Source: Apostichopus japonicus (taxonomy: Eukaryota > Echinodermata > Holothuroidea > Aspidochirotida > Stichopodidae). Taken from it: a stretch of DNA of 64,000 nucleotides. Made by a program: the position numbers and the translations under genes. Below the pieces are notes generated by a model. The model searched no databases. It was not told where the DNA came from and saw only the letters and a program-made list of their open reading frames with translations. The DNA lies in the NCBI RefSeq assembly GCF_037975245.1, contig NC_092564.1, positions 6,641,984-6,705,983 of the forward strand, read 5' to 3'. Of the stretch, positions 38,665 to 58,867 are shown piece after piece (position 1 is the first letter of the stretch; the number at the start of each line of letters is the position of its first letter).

Positions 38665-39790
38665 GTTCATTCATACACTACCATTTGTGTGGGGGAAAAA
38701 TCATAAAACAAAACATATTTGGTTACGTATAACCGAAGATTTATTAAAGTGATGCCCCGTAAGTCGAATTAACGATTAACAACCAGCATAACAATAATGT
38801 ACATGTGCAATTATAAAGTAATACTGAACGATAGTGAATATTACAAAGGAAACGTCTTTGAAAGGCTGTCATTCATAAAAGATGAACCATAATAACTTTT
38901 TAACTAATGTTTGGCAATATTGCGGCCATAAAACTATTTTTGAAAGGTCTCAATAACAAGGAACTACAAACAATTACTAGTTGGCTTCATCATATCAATA
39001 CCCCACAGCTTCTGGTTCCCATAGCAACCATTCTAGGGACAAACATGTACGTATGGTATACAGTCATACTGTAACATAGTAGGCCTTGTATTGAACACGT
39101 ACACTCACTTGAACGTACACACTACACAGTGCTTGGCACTGCGGTCGTTTAACTTTAAATTTATAATACTGTGAGCAACATAACGGCCTTGCGAACATTT
39201 AATTACGGACAGATACTGGATATATTTAAACTCAAAGCATCCACAACTGTTTGGTGTTTTAATACGGATATAACTATGAATTTTGGAAGTAAACATTCAC
39301 AGGACTTTGGAAAGAACATTTGGAAAACAGTTTGGACATGTTAGACGTTTCAGCCCTAAAAGCAGCAGTAACGTTAATGTCATTGTTGGAGGCAACAGCT
39401 GTGCAGCCTACACTTTGGCCTAGACTCGAGTGCGGATCCATGTTTTCGCGTCCTTTACCTCTGGTGGCATCTTGCAAGACTTTTGAACAAGATCGTTTCT
39501 GTGAATTAAGTCTTTCTCAACCAGGTTTGCAAATCTTCCATTGTTTTCCTGAGTGTCTACCTCGTCTAAAGTGCGCAAATCGAAGTTCAAATCAAACGTT
39601 ATATTAGCCATTTTGTGTTTTTGATGTATTTCGATAGCTCATCAGGGCAGACGACAAAACATGGTAACATGGTATCAATTGTATTCATCCGCCGGTAATT
39701 TTACCGTGCGTTACTCACAGGATTAACCACGGTCAGCTGACCTGAATGGACCAATAGGATTTAGGAATCTTTACTAAGTATGAATGAACG
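38664..39790. mobile_element. 1.1-kb segment with 13-bp inverted ends, possible DNA transposon
   Basis: CGTTCATTCATAC at 38664-38676 is repeated in reverse complement at 39778-39790. A subterminal word, CGTGCGTTACTCACAGGATT (38518-38537), recurs in the same orientation at about 39714 and, inverted, in the other palindrome arm. Between the ends lie broken minus-strand frames (39274-39611). The arrangement looks like an element carrying shared end motifs, but the superfamily is unknown and the palindrome boundary abuts it exactly. Confidence 0.45.
39274..39611 (-). pseudogene. Broken transposon-like ORF remnants (KIAA1958/Crypton-like?)
   Basis: Two overlapping minus-strand frames. The upstream one (39611 to 39420) starts MANITFDLNFDL and contains GRFANLVEKDL, reminiscent of the N-terminus of DUF3504/KIAA1958-like tyrosine-recombinase-derived proteins. 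The downstream one (39477 to 39274) ends SKLFSKCSFQSPVNVYFQNS, reminiscent of their C-termini. The central recombinase part is absent and the two pieces are out of frame, as expected for an internally deleted relic. Recognition is from remembered pattern only and may be chance. Confidence 0.3.
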
Positions 39791-40678
39791 TCAGTTCAAC
39801 TTGAATAAAAGCCACAAATGAATACGTCAAACAACACAACAAAACAACCAGGAAACATCAAGAAGATGGCGCTAAACTACTTTGATATGTGTAGTGAAAA
39901 CTGAACGCGGTGACCACAATACTATTCGATCAGTCTTCTCTATATGACTATGCCTTCTTTGTGTTTTAAAACGTTATATATATTTCCCCCTTTTACTAAC
40001 ACAATACATCTTGAAAGAAATATGGTCTCGGATTTTTTTTAAAGTTATCGCCATGTATATGATACCCCTTTAGTGGATAGATGTCATGTTCACCATTGGT
40101 GGCAGTTATAGCCTTTCTGTCCGATACAGATAAGGTTTGAACTAACAGACTATAATTTGCATAAGATGATAAATTCCAAATAGTCTGTAGTTACCCGTTC
40201 CAGTGTCATTAGGAAAAGTACGAAAAAAAGAAAGGCAACTAGCAAAAATCTGTTCAAATAATATTACCTAACATGGTTTTTTTTTCTGGCATAAATGTTG
40301 GAGTGCATGAATGGACGTATATGTGGGTGCGACATTAGGCAGGAGAAGGTATACCTGTATATAAAATATGTTACTTTGATACATCGAAAATCTCACCACT
40401 AGAATAAATGAACGTGGCGTAAACCTAAAATGTTCTCAATTGAAACATTAAATACAACTTTTGGGAGCCACAATTTTCTGCACTGAGTCGCTAGTTAGTT
40501 GCAAACAAAACGGCGAAACCACATATTAATGTTCTCAGTTAGATTGAGGGCGTGAAAACGTGACATGACTTCAAGGGAATGCTGCCGAAATTATAAGTAC
40601 TAATCTAGAACTCCCTTTGCCTGCAAATACGCAGTATTGTAGTGAGCGTGGAGTGCTTGCAGTATTAGGAAGAACTTT

Positions 40679-40924
40679 TCGGTTGTTCATGGTGTTATAT
40701 TTTGGGCGGACAACACACCAGGGAGTATAGTCATGTAGGTACCTACAAGAGTGAGGGCGCTTGTGTGCGCCGTGACAGGCTTAGAATAAGTTGGCTACGC
40801 AGCTAGCCTCTGAAACTGCAAACGAACATAGACTATTTATGAAACTTTAAGTTTCAACGTCCAGTCAGTAGGTATCGTTCACTTGGCCAGTAATGCCAAT
40901 GTTGTAGCGCACACGCGCACCACA
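40679..40924 (-). repeat. Unclassified dispersed repeat, copy 1 (inverted relative to copy 2)
   Basis: About 246 bp, matching the reverse complement of 46681-46926 at roughly 80-85% by eye. Landmarks are the palindrome GAAACTTTAAGTTTC, a hairpin GGCGCTTGTGTGCGCC and the word 'ggcggacaacacac'. No long inverted ends, poly-A tail or coding frame. Strand is assigned arbitrarily with copy 2 as plus. Confidence 0.85.
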
Positions 40925-42566
40925 ATAAAACGCCAGCTTCGTGACTTCTAGCATGGATGGACATTGTAATCGTGTTTTTCACAACTTAACAGAGTTAACG
41001 ATTCAATAAAGACAGAGCTGACACAAACTGGACTGAGGGGACTTTGGATATGAAAATCTTTTGTTCCCGTTGTAGAACGATCTGAAATTAATATTTTAAT
41101 ATTTCAAAATATAGAGATCGCTCTATCTATAACATCATTCAATCCCCCGCTCACCGACCCCGACAGCTTCTGCTAAGATTATTAGAACGCAGACAGTACG
41201 TTTTTTTTTTTTTTTCATTTATATTTTACTCTCACGTTATCGAAAAAATTATAGTTCTCTTGAATAAACAAACACTTATATTTTAATACAAAAAGGAAAT
41301 ATACTTTAAGTTTCATTTTGATGTCAATATGCTGTAATATATTTGCAACAGTCGTTCGTTACCGGTTCAAATTCTTGTCCTTGATTACATAATATATGCT
41401 TCTATGTTTAGTCCACCAATTATGTAAATCATTTGATTAACCGAAAATCACGTTCGATTAAACGATGACATGAATTACCGACTCTATATATATTCAAAAT
41501 TTCAAATATTTTGCTTTTAGCTCTTATTTTGTCTTTCTCGGCATTTATGTAAATTAAAGATAATCAATCCCACACAGGCGTTTGATGTAGGCCCAAAGAT
41601 GATAAGAAAATCTCAGGTGATCGGATGGAGGCATTTTCAGCAGAAAATATACGGATCAAGTTGTAACTGACAACTATTCATTCATCGGCAAATAAACAAC
41701 ATCGCTGAATTGTCCGTTTGCCCTTTTTTCCTTCTTCTTTCTGTGTTTCTTCAAAAAGAAAACTTGAGTCAGACTACAATACAAAGCTTTACATGACTTT
41801 GTGTACAATAAACGTCAACAAGGCAATGTTTATGACTCGCAAAAACATCAAGCTCCATTTTAATTAGTAATAAACCTAAAACTTTCAAATAGTCCTTTCA
41901 CCTCGAAATTTACTACCGCCCTGACTCGGTGTACCAGATACAACTATGATGGCATTCACTGACATTTTTGTTATTGGTTCTTTAACTTTTTTTCTCCCCT
42001 TCTTCACCGAGACGTTATTTTGAGGAAGATAACGTATACGAGAGACGGTAGGTATAGGAAAGGTTAGTCATGTTGGATTATTTCTCTTGCAACGTAAAGT
42101 GATATTTTTGTATATGCATTGCAGGCAGGATGGAGTGACCAGTTGAGCTATTAGGTAGTATCAGAGTGCCTAGAGTAATTGGGAGCCCCAACAGAGTCCA
42201 TGTCCTAAAAAACATCAAATCCGAGATTTAGTATGCTTATGTGAAAGTTTCGAGCATTTGGGGTCCTTATCCATGCTAGTGTAGAAAGTAAAATAACGAC
42301 TGAAAACTGCATTTAATTATAAACGACTGGGTTAAGGGCAACTAGCTAATTTGAATAATTATTTTAAAAGCTTGCCAACTATTTATACCCAATTCACAAT
42401 GTGCAATGAACCATGTAACAGTCTCGCCTTTGTAGACTGAGGTGAGGACTTCTTTGTATTCCACGAGAGCATACACATATATATTTTTTGTTAAAGTATA
42501 ACGCACGGACTGTGTCGTCTTTATTATATTATTTCGTTTACTTTATAGTTTTCCAAGTGTGACTGC

Positions 42567-42795
42567 CAGTGGCAGGTCCACGATATTAACTTTAATTTAA
42601 CTCCGACCAGCGTCTACACTAGAATAGAAGTTTCAGTCAAACATGGGCAAAGGATCGACTTTTTGTCTCAGAGGAGGCAGTGAGAGGGGTCGAGGATCAC
42701 CTCACTGTATTTTATTGCTGGCTAGGTTGCGAGTGGAGGGAGACGCAATGACCGTTTATGCCCGGGGGACCAGACCCACCGTCAGTTCGCCCCTG
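42567..42795. mobile_element. Possible hAT-like fragment
   Basis: Left CAGTGGCAGGTCCACG and right, reversed, CAGGGGCGAACTGACG resemble the CAGNGGC hAT terminus but agree poorly with each other. The interior is GC-richer than its surroundings. No target duplication: flanks are gtgactgc and tatatatg. Confidence 0.3.
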
Positions 42796-43223
42796 TATAT
42801 ATGCATGTATAGCACGTTATTTCTTAGTTATTGATACGTATAGCCAACTTGGCCAAGTTCGCCTACAAGTAAACAAACACAACCATCATCTTGAGTTCAT
42901 TTGATACGAGATTTTCAGCGAATTTTGACAAATTAAGCTCTTCTCCCCTTCGCACAGCCTCACCCCCTCCCACTCAAATATTTTCGGATAATCTTGCTTA
43001 GTTTTGAAGATATCAGGGTATTAAAAGTCGTATCAGTGGACTGTCATTTTGTCACTCTGTGGAGTGTCATAGTGTCCCTAGTCCGTGAACCCGTCTTTCT
43101 TCTCATTTCGTGTTTCTTTACATTATTTTTTTCAAGGAGAATGTTCAACAGTGGACACTAAAACCAATGATAATATCAGAGATCATATTTACAAATGCAT
43201 TACTTTATCTTCAGCCTGTACAT

Positions 43224-43591
43224 CAGGGTTTCCCTAACTTTAGCCCCCCATGAACCCCCTGTGGATGTCAAAGTTCTCCACGAACCCCCAACTTTTCGAG
43301 ACACGATCTGAGTCCTTATTATACTATAATACGCATAACAGTGCTTCGCAAAAGATCAAGTTGATAGTGTAATATTGTACTGTCATGCGTACACCAACCT
43401 CACCAAAGTCATGCGGCCTGTGTCTGTTTCGTAATTCAGTTATTTATCATATTATTAATCATATATGATATATCAGATTTTAGTGCAACAAAAAGTACTC
43501 TAGTTTTGACTTTCAGAAACGTCTCACGAACCCCCTGGGATGGACCCACGCACCCCCTGTGGGTTCATGCACCCCAGTTAGGGAACCCCTG
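43224..43591. mobile_element. hAT-type MITE with CAGGGGTTCCCTAAC ends
   Basis: Starts CAGGGTTTCCCTAACTTTAG and ends with the complement of CAGGGGTTCCCTAACTGG. Flanks ctgtacat (43216-43223) and ctttacat (43592-43599) match at 7 of 8 bases. C-rich 'aaccccct' motifs recur just inside both ends (near 43250-43290 and 43525-43570). Length is 368 bp with no transposase. This terminus style is typical of Charlie-like hAT elements. Confidence 0.88.
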
Positions 43592-44314
43592 CTTTACATG
43601 AACCCTTCTCTTTTATAGTTAAAATAAAAAAAATATTTCAAGATATTATTCATCACAAATATCTCCATCACAGGGAATAATGATAATGGCCTCAGAGGGT
43701 AAAGAACAATTTTATTATTGTCAGTGTTTTTATTGAAAAATATTGTTAAGTCACAGATATCAAAGATATAGTTTAAGTTACCCCACGTTTTATGATTTAT
43801 GACATGATGGAAATTTACATATATTTATATGCTTTTATCCATGAGCATTATTTAATTTTTAATGTCTATTTCTAAGTATTATTAAGTCTATGTATTAATT
43901 CATCATCTTACATAATCTAAGCTATAAGACCATGTCTTATCTTTATTAGAGCGAGGTTATTATTTTATGTAAACTTTCATTATTGCTTGATATTATTGAG
44001 TAAATTGCGTGAAAGGAGACGTTATTGAGAGAAAAAAAGAGGAATGAACCCATAATTTATACAGGTTCTATACCAGAACTACTGAAAACGTGAATTATTT
44101 CTGTTTTTGTATCATTTATTACAATTCTTTCAGTTGTTCTATTCGATACAAAAAACAAACAAAAATATGAGCCTAGATTTATTTAAATGAGTATATAGTA
44201 GGCCTACAACGACATACATATTTGTACTTAGTTTGTATCTTTGGCTTTTCTTAAAATGCACGAAAACGTTCATTTATCTGGTGTATTTTGCATGATGTCA
44301 CTAAACATACTGTT

Positions 44315-44671
44315 CAAGGGCGTAGGAACCGGGGGGGGGCTGGGGGCGCCAGCCCCCAGTGAAAATATGGGGGCGGAAGTATCATTCCGCCCCCCGCTCC
44401 GCGAGTCAGAAAACCCCTTTTCCATTTCCAAATGAGAAAAAAATCTCATTTGGAGCACCAAATTGCATCTATAAGGCCAGGTGAAAATGCAAAATTATTT
44501 ACAAAATGGATTGGATGTTGAAGTGTGCTATATTGCACCAAATTGCATCTGAGGCCACCTGGAAATGCAAAAAAAATCCAAAGGGGAGGGGGTGTCCCCT
44601 CGAGAAGACCCCTCCCCCAGGCCGGCCATCAGTCTTCAGCCCCCACTCAAAAGTACCTTCCTACGCCACTG
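44315..44671. mobile_element. 357-bp hAT-type MITE, GC-rich, perfect target duplication
   Basis: Left end CAAGGGCGTAGGAACC; right end reversed CAGTGGCGTAGGAAGG. Perfect 8-bp duplication ATACTGTT at 44307-44314 and 44672-44679. The interior is GC-rich and internally repetitive: 'caccaaattgcatct' occurs at about 44456 and 44536, and C/G blocks of opposite sense lie near each end. Short frames across it reflect composition and are not genes. Confidence 0.93.
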
Positions 44672-46680
44672 ATACTGTTAGTAGCAATGATTGAGGCAAT
44701 TGGTATAATATGGTCCGTGGTTATCGGAAGTACCAATTATCGTTCATATATGTTGTGGCGAGGGACGAGAGGCCAGGGGCAAGGGGCAAGGGACGAGGGG
44801 CCAGGGTGAGAATTGGGGGTCTTTTGCATGGGGCACCAGACAACCCATTTACACTATGACAATCCTGACATAATTCTACACCTACAAACCAATCATATCA
44901 CCCAGAGTATTATTAATGCATAGCGCCATCGTCACTGGAGTAGCGTCAGTTGTTGGTGCTTCAATTACAGTAGTTTATTGTATTAAGTTACAAAACATAA
45001 CATGTTTTATTCAATATAATTGAAATTGTTCAAACTGAGGCATACATCCCTGTATTTTTCACCAATTGTCTTCGTTACTTACTGAGTAGTTCATCATTTT
45101 TCTTCTTGGTGCTAAGCCGGCATTGAGCGTAGAATTCTTTCGCCTGTAGATCCTTTCTTGTGTTGTTGCTTATCACATGCAAGAGAGCATTTTATAATAT
45201 TTAAAAAGTGCACTTTTCACTTCGTTGTTATTGAGGCTATTTTTCTATAAAGCTGCATTGCTATGGGCATTAAAACATTATTTGAAAACATAATTATTAT
45301 GCGAAATAAATCAACCAAAAATCTGTTTTTAAATTATGGCATATCTCAATGTGAGTTGATATCAGAGGAAGTTCCGAAATGAGACATTGCACCGGTACAG
45401 CTAAATCCTCGATCATTCATATCTGTAAGTATTATATTTACACCGTGATAATACAGCAAAGTAAAAATGGCTAAAATCCCAGCTACCCAGTGAGGAGTAA
45501 CTTCTACATGCCCCCCAACCCCCCCCCCCAAAAAGTTTTTTTTCAGAGAAGAATTTAGAGATCAAGTTAGATTGACGACTAAGTGAGGAAGTCAATTGGA
45601 AGGTACTGCAAGATTAAAAGCCTATAATGAAGATTTGATAACCCCTTTTAACGTTCTATCTATTTCTATTTAACGTTTAATCTTCAGGTCAGAGACCTTT
45701 AAGTAGAAAAAATTTAAAATATTCTTCGTTTACTTTTCGAGGTTTTGTTTTGTCCTAAAAATGACAGGCATCGCCAAGTAACTCAGCTGTTGTCTCCATT
45801 TTTTTTTGTCCTTTGTATGACTTTCATTAATCACCTTGTAACAGTTTAATGTGAGAAATAAATGTCAATTGAATAAGCAGAGGAAGCAAGAGAAAACAAA
45901 AATCATTGAGAGAGTGAGGGGGAAAACGGGGCGCTATGTTGAATTATCTGACTGACACACGGATATAAGCAATGTTCATCAATACTGGTTTCACTAGAGC
46001 GCCATCTCATTCTTCAATGCATGTAAGAGCGTGAAGAGAAACAATATTGGAGATCTTTATTTAAAACATTTACTTGCGTTGCAATTATAATTTGATAATA
46101 GCGGATTTTACTTGCCATTTCTTCCATATATCAAACCTATCAAATATATAAGTAAGAATTGATAAATACAGTAATAATAATAATAATAAAGAACACCCGT
46201 GTGTGCATGTGTTTCCACATTCCACTAAATGAATGTTTATTACGGAGTCAATCGATGTAAAGAATCTTTTGAGGAAAAACTTTTCCAAACATCTAATAAA
46301 AGTTTCACTCCGCTTTGGTGATATCATTTCTTTAACTGTTCCTTTATGTACTGGACTGAAGACTTGAGAAAGTCTTGTAATGATGTCATATATATCACAT
46401 GACCACATAAACTTTTTAAGAGTTTTCATCATGGTACCATAGCATCACACATTGCAAAAATGTCAGTAAACATTGTACAAGGATATCTCTCCAAACGGAG
46501 CAGGATTCTGGTGGCTTTGAATATTTTTTCATATAATATCAACCAATTGACAACAGTTCTTATTGCAAACTATAGTAACAAAGTCAATACAGAAAAGCTT
46601 GCGGAAGTCGTACATACTTCGCCTTAAACTGCCACCAAATTTGTACGTGAAATCTCGTGCTATTATTGATTCCTATAATT

Positions 46681-46926
46681 ATGGTAGTGCGCGTGCCCGC
46701 TACAATATTGGCATTACTGGTCAAGTGAACGATACCTACAAGACTGGACGTTGAAACTTAAAGTTTCATATAGTCTCTATACATTTGTTGTTGCAGAGGC
46801 TAGCTGCGTAGCCAACTTATTTTGAACCTGTCACGGCGCTCACAAGCGCCCTCACTTTGTAGGTACTTATATGACTATACTCCCTAGTGTGTTGTCCGCC
46901 CAAAAAATAACACCATGAACAACCGA
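46681..46926 (+). repeat. Unclassified dispersed repeat, copy 2
   Basis: Reverse-complement partner of 40679-40924, 5.8 kb away. Contains GAAACTTAAAGTTTC and GGCGCTCACAAGCGCC; the second hairpin keeps pairing despite base changes in its loop. Similarity stops abruptly at 'atggtagtgcg' on the left and 'aacaaccga' on the right, which defines the unit. Confidence 0.85.
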
Positions 46927-46983
46927 TGCAGTTCTAGTAGTATTTGGAATTCTAATATATTACTTCGGTGAATACAGTTGGAA

Positions 46984-47017
46984 GGGGCGAGGTGGTCGAG
47001 AGGAATGGGTTGGACTT
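46984..47017 (+). repeat. tRNA-like A-box sequence, possible SINE head
   Basis: GGGGCGAGGTGGTCGAGAGG followed by 'aatgggttggactt' resembles the 5' half of a Ser/Leu-type tRNA, and TGGTCGAGAGG fits the A-box pattern TRGYNNARNNG. I cannot find a proper B box or a tRNA 3' half downstream, so it is not a functional tRNA gene. It may be a SINE remnant starting next to the 46681 repeat. Confidence 0.3.
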
Positions 47018-48237
47018 TTTTGTGGCAGTATCTTACCCAGTTATCACAGTAATGACAAAATCATTTCCTAATGAATGGTTGATTCCTGACGCTATCCCCC
47101 TTCGCCCTGGTCCAGTTTCGCTAATCCATCGGTTTCATATTCTAACCTCCAAGTATTAATTCCTATTATGATATGTATCTTTATTAGTAATCACGTGTGC
47201 AACTAAACTAATCCTGTTAAGCATCCACGTACTAACTTCGTCTATCATATGCTGTATGAATAGATGGCGCTATTCAAAATAAAAACTATAAACATGTGAT
47301 TGACCTGTTCATATTGAGTACGCCTAACTCCACAGAATATCAATAAAAAAACCTTTGCAGACCCTTGTAGTTGTTCAAGACCAGAACTACAACTAAGACC
47401 TTATCATACGGTCTCACTGTTATACCGTTTATATTTCTTGTCTACAAAAATTGTCCAATTCGAAAATTAATCTGTAGGCTTTCTTGATTTTCATCAATTT
47501 TTCAATGGTGTTTTAAAACTAAAGCCAATTCCCCCTCCCCAAATATATTTAAAAACAATAGCAATCCATGGTTTGACAATTCACAAGTTTCAATTTAAAA
47601 TGAACTTTGCCAAGTTTGCCACATGGTATGATAATTAATATTAATATTCAAATGTTACTGGCTGTGGAAAAGTTGAGAATCAAAACAAAATATTTTCAAT
47701 AATTTCTTACTCATTAATCTTCACTTCATTAAGAAATCGAGGAGTGTGTTTTAATTTCATCAATGATAATCTGTTTTTTTTTAGTAACACTGTATGTATA
47801 GGTTTGTTAAATTGTTTCCCACGAATGCTTAGTAGGAAGAGCTAAGCAAATTAATGCAACCCTCACTATCATTATTAATCTTAAAAATGTAAACAGTTGA
47901 TAAAATACACATAAAATGTGAAATGCAAATTGAAAAAAAGTTAATAACAATAATCATGTCATATAGGCACCACGAGAATAGTTGCTTTGCTTGCTTACAA
48001 ATTGAACTTTATACGATAATTCGGGAGATGGCCCAATTTTGATCACGGAGCCGCCTACGCTTAAAAATAGAACGACGGTTATAAAACTATGATGGAGCGC
48101 GGTACAAAAAAGGGGGTTGCGAAAATTGTTTGGTGGGCCGCGATATTTTTCAAGACGTCGGAGGAAAATTACCTACAGATTTCGGAGCTTGCCGATGAAG
48201 ATTGATCAAGTAATTGGTTTAACACCATGTCTATAGT

Positions 48238-48555
48238 TCAATCTAGGTCTCCTGCATTATGAACATCGATTCTGAGAGGGTAGGGGTCTTCTGCATGGGC
48301 GTGGTTCAGTCCTGGTGGAAGATCCTCTGTTATTTGTCTAAACGATTGCTGACCAATATATACGGACTTTAAATGCAGTCGGCGCACACGAGAATCGCGC
48401 GGTTCTGGATCTGGGCAATTGACACACAAGAAGCACGAATATCCTGTTTGCTTATACAGTGTACCTATAGGCAAGTGACGTAATGATTTGCTCTTACGTC
48501 CAGTATATTCACTTGCTGATTCCGCTTTGGCGACTTGCAATCTGATATTTTTACT
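48238..48555 (-). CDS. Candidate terminal coding exon, product unknown
   Basis: The minus-strand frame is open for 105 codons from a plausible acceptor (TTTTATTCTTCGCAG before 48555) to a TGA at 48238-48240. The acceptor falls exactly at a codon boundary. Composition is protein-like, with mixed charged residues, Pro and Gly, a Cys cluster (YSCFLCVNCPDPEP), and EDLPPGLNHAHAEDPYPLR near the end. The local sequence is GC-richer than the surrounding desert. I do not recognise the family. There is no ATG in frame upstream within the open stretch, so it would need upstream exons at higher coordinates. A chance ORF or repeat-derived fragment is possible. Confidence 0.3.
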   Translation of the reverse strand, partial: SKNIRLQVAKAESASEYTGRKSKSLRHLPIGTLYKQTGYSCFLCVNCPDPEPRDSRVRRLHLKSVYIGQQSFRQITEDLPPGLNHAHAEDPYPLRIDVHNAGDLD

Positions 48556-49413
48556 CTGCGAAGAATAAAACGAAAATCGAAATCTTTACACCATATCTCT
48601 TTATGTGTGATATGGAACATAATTTTCAACTTCTAGTATAGTTTTTGACACTTTAATGAAGTTTGCAGGATACAGGAAAACTCAACTTTTTAAAGAAAAT
48701 GATCTCTCAAATTGGGCAGAATTCTGCACAGTTATAGCCTTCTAAAGTAAACCTTAGTTGTTACGTGCAGCCTACGCAATATAAGTTACCGGAGAATTTT
48801 TAGGTTAGTCCAATGCGTGCAACGAATATTCCACACAACTCAGTGGAACAATTCTTCGTCAGAACGAAGTATCCTTACATGTGCTCAAGCAGATCACAAA
48901 ACATACATACATGTAACATTGAATGGCAAGTTCTACATATCCTACATCTTTTACTGAACGCTATTTGAAACCAACCTGGGTTCCACGTACCCCAGGGTTT
49001 GGGGCCTGTTAGATAAAGGAGCCCGCACGGGGTCTGTAAAAGCCGAAAGTATTCGTTAACATAGTATTGACTGATGCATACATGCTTTCAAGATAGATCA
49101 AGTCTGACAGTGTCCTCTAAGTCAAATAGAAGTCAAAACACTTGCATTCACCCGTTTCAGTTCCTGCTTAACACTAATTATACTTTATGTTTAGTGTGCC
49201 GTGACGTAGGTGCTCGCGTATGCAAAATTCCTGCGCAAAGGGCGATAGAAAAGTCCTTTCTAATACTCATCACTTTCACCCTGTTCAAAGAAGTATTATT
49301 TTTTTTTATTTTCTGCTGTTATCGAGGCTATTTTCCATGCTTTTTCTAGAGCTAAAGACATAGCCTATACTCTAGTATACCGAGAATACCATGTTAAGGT
49401 ATAATTCTCACCG

Positions 49414-49720
49414 AGCATACCATATTAAAGAATATACTTTCATCAAGCATATACCACGGTAATAGGCATATACTCTGACTGTAAACTATCATGCTACTGA
49501 CATGCTTTCATCAAGCATACCATATTAAAGAATATACTTTCATCAAGCATATACGGTAATAGGCATACTCTCACTAAAGACTACCATGTTAATGATATGT
49601 TGTTATCAAGCATACCATATTAAGTAATATACTTTCACCAAGCATACCACGTTAATAGGCATATACTCTCACTAAAGACTGCCATGCTACTGACATGCTT
49701 TCATCAAGCATACCATATTT
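49414..49720. repeat. Minisatellite, about 98-bp unit with half-unit structure
   Basis: 'agcataccatatt' begins units at 49414, 49514, 49609 and 49707. Within each unit 'ctttcatcaagcata' or a close variant appears twice, so the unit itself arose from a half-length repeat. A degenerate start may extend left to about 49370. Confidence 0.92.
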
Positions 49721-50599
49721 ATAGTATGGATTCCTAGTCGGTATATACAAACACGTATTGACCAGCTATTGAAATTCTTTACAGCATAACTTTGTGCACA
49801 GTGCTAATGAACAGTGTTAAGTTGTCCGTTTAATTTTGGTAGAAGAATATTGTATGATGTCAGTATGACTTTGTGGTATACATCGACCAGATCTGAAATG
49901 TGTAAACTTCAAACTAGACTAAAAAAAAAACAAAAAAAAACATTAGCGTTAATAATATTGGACAATTCATCAACAAGGTTTATTAAAATATCACAAAAAA
50001 ATGAACAAAATATGAATCTTTGAATTAACATTTATACGGAGTTAGATAAACATATTACATATATACATCTTAAGTACAACTTTGGTCTGATATGGTTCTT
50101 TTATTTCGGTCTCAAATACTGCGTGAGAGAGAGAGAGCTTTCAGGTTATGCATATTTATATCTTGTAACCTTTGACCTTAGACTTTTGACATTATACTTT
50201 AAAATTTACATCTTTATTTACACCAAATGTTCGTATGAATGACAATCTTCAACGTAGAAGAATACCACTTTTCTTTTTAACAGATCTCTGGTTAACAACT
50301 CAATTCACACGTTCTTCTTACCCTCATTCTATGTTAATCAAGTTAACAGTTTCACATGATTTTTTAACTCCCATTGGAACTTTTGTCTATCATATTCGTA
50401 AGATTCGATACAATAGCAAAAAGTTGGCATCTTTCGTTTTTCTCTTCGTACATTACAACAGTAAAAAAAAACCTTGTGTGGATTTTTTGACCAAACAAAG
50501 CATAAGACTACTAATCATATACGGTACCTGGTAAAGTATCAATGAACTATCTTGATTCATTTTGCAAAATTTCAATGTCATTGAATAAGAGTGTCGTCC

Positions 50600-50974
50600 T
50601 CTTTGATATTGTAAATGTGTATGCTCATAAATGTGTATGTTGGCATGAAAGCATGAATATGCGTATGCTTCATGTTTGTATTTACTGTGCATGTGTGTTT
50701 GTAGATGTGTATTCTTGTTGGCCTGTTGGCATATGTATTTGTACATATGAATGCATGTGTGCTCCCTAGCAACTTAGCAAGTATGGTTATATATATATGT
50801 ATGTGCTCCTTAGCAAGTATGTTTGTATGTGTGTGTGCTCCTTAGCAAATGTGCTTGTATATGTGTATGCTTTTTAGCATGTATGCTTTTATATGCGTAT
50901 GCTTCTCAGCATATATACTTGCAAGCATATATGTGTATGTTTCTTAAATTGTTTAGGCATATGTGTATTCTTCT

Positions 50975-50975
<1 letters not shown>
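50600..50975. repeat. Degenerate TGTATG-rich minisatellite
   Basis: From about 50755 a unit of roughly 35-50 bp, 'gtatgctccttagcaagtatg', recurs (e.g. 50758, 50805, 50838, 50868, 50900) among 'tgtatgtg' words. The preceding 150 bp is looser GT-rich sequence. Confidence 0.75.

Positions 50976-50976
<1 letters not shown>

Positions 50977-51042
<66 letters not shown>
50977..51042. repeat. (TA)n microsatellite
   Basis: 66 bp of TA with one T interruption, continuing the GT/AT-rich repeat to its left. Confidence 0.98.

Positions 51043-58867
<7,825 letters not shown>

Larger units (their letters stand above)
39791..46680. other. Non-coding, apart from listed repeats
   Basis: Contains one copy of the inverted repeat, three hAT-like elements and a short 'ggggcaagggacga' tandem (44762-44806). 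The 46085-46432 minus frame is not protein-like beyond a Leu run from CAA/TAA repeats. Confidence 0.6.

Noticed and set aside
45120-45160. miR-10-like word (cctgtagatcc), expected in Hox clusters
   Set aside because: Only a partial match to the mature sequence, and flanks do not form a matching hairpin.
46085-46432. 115-residue minus-strand frame with a Leu run
   Set aside because: The Leu run comes from a TAA/ATA microsatellite; the rest is unrecognisable.
46984-47060. tRNA-Ser/Leu gene
   Set aside because: Only the 5' half with an A box is present; no B box or acceptor stem can be formed.
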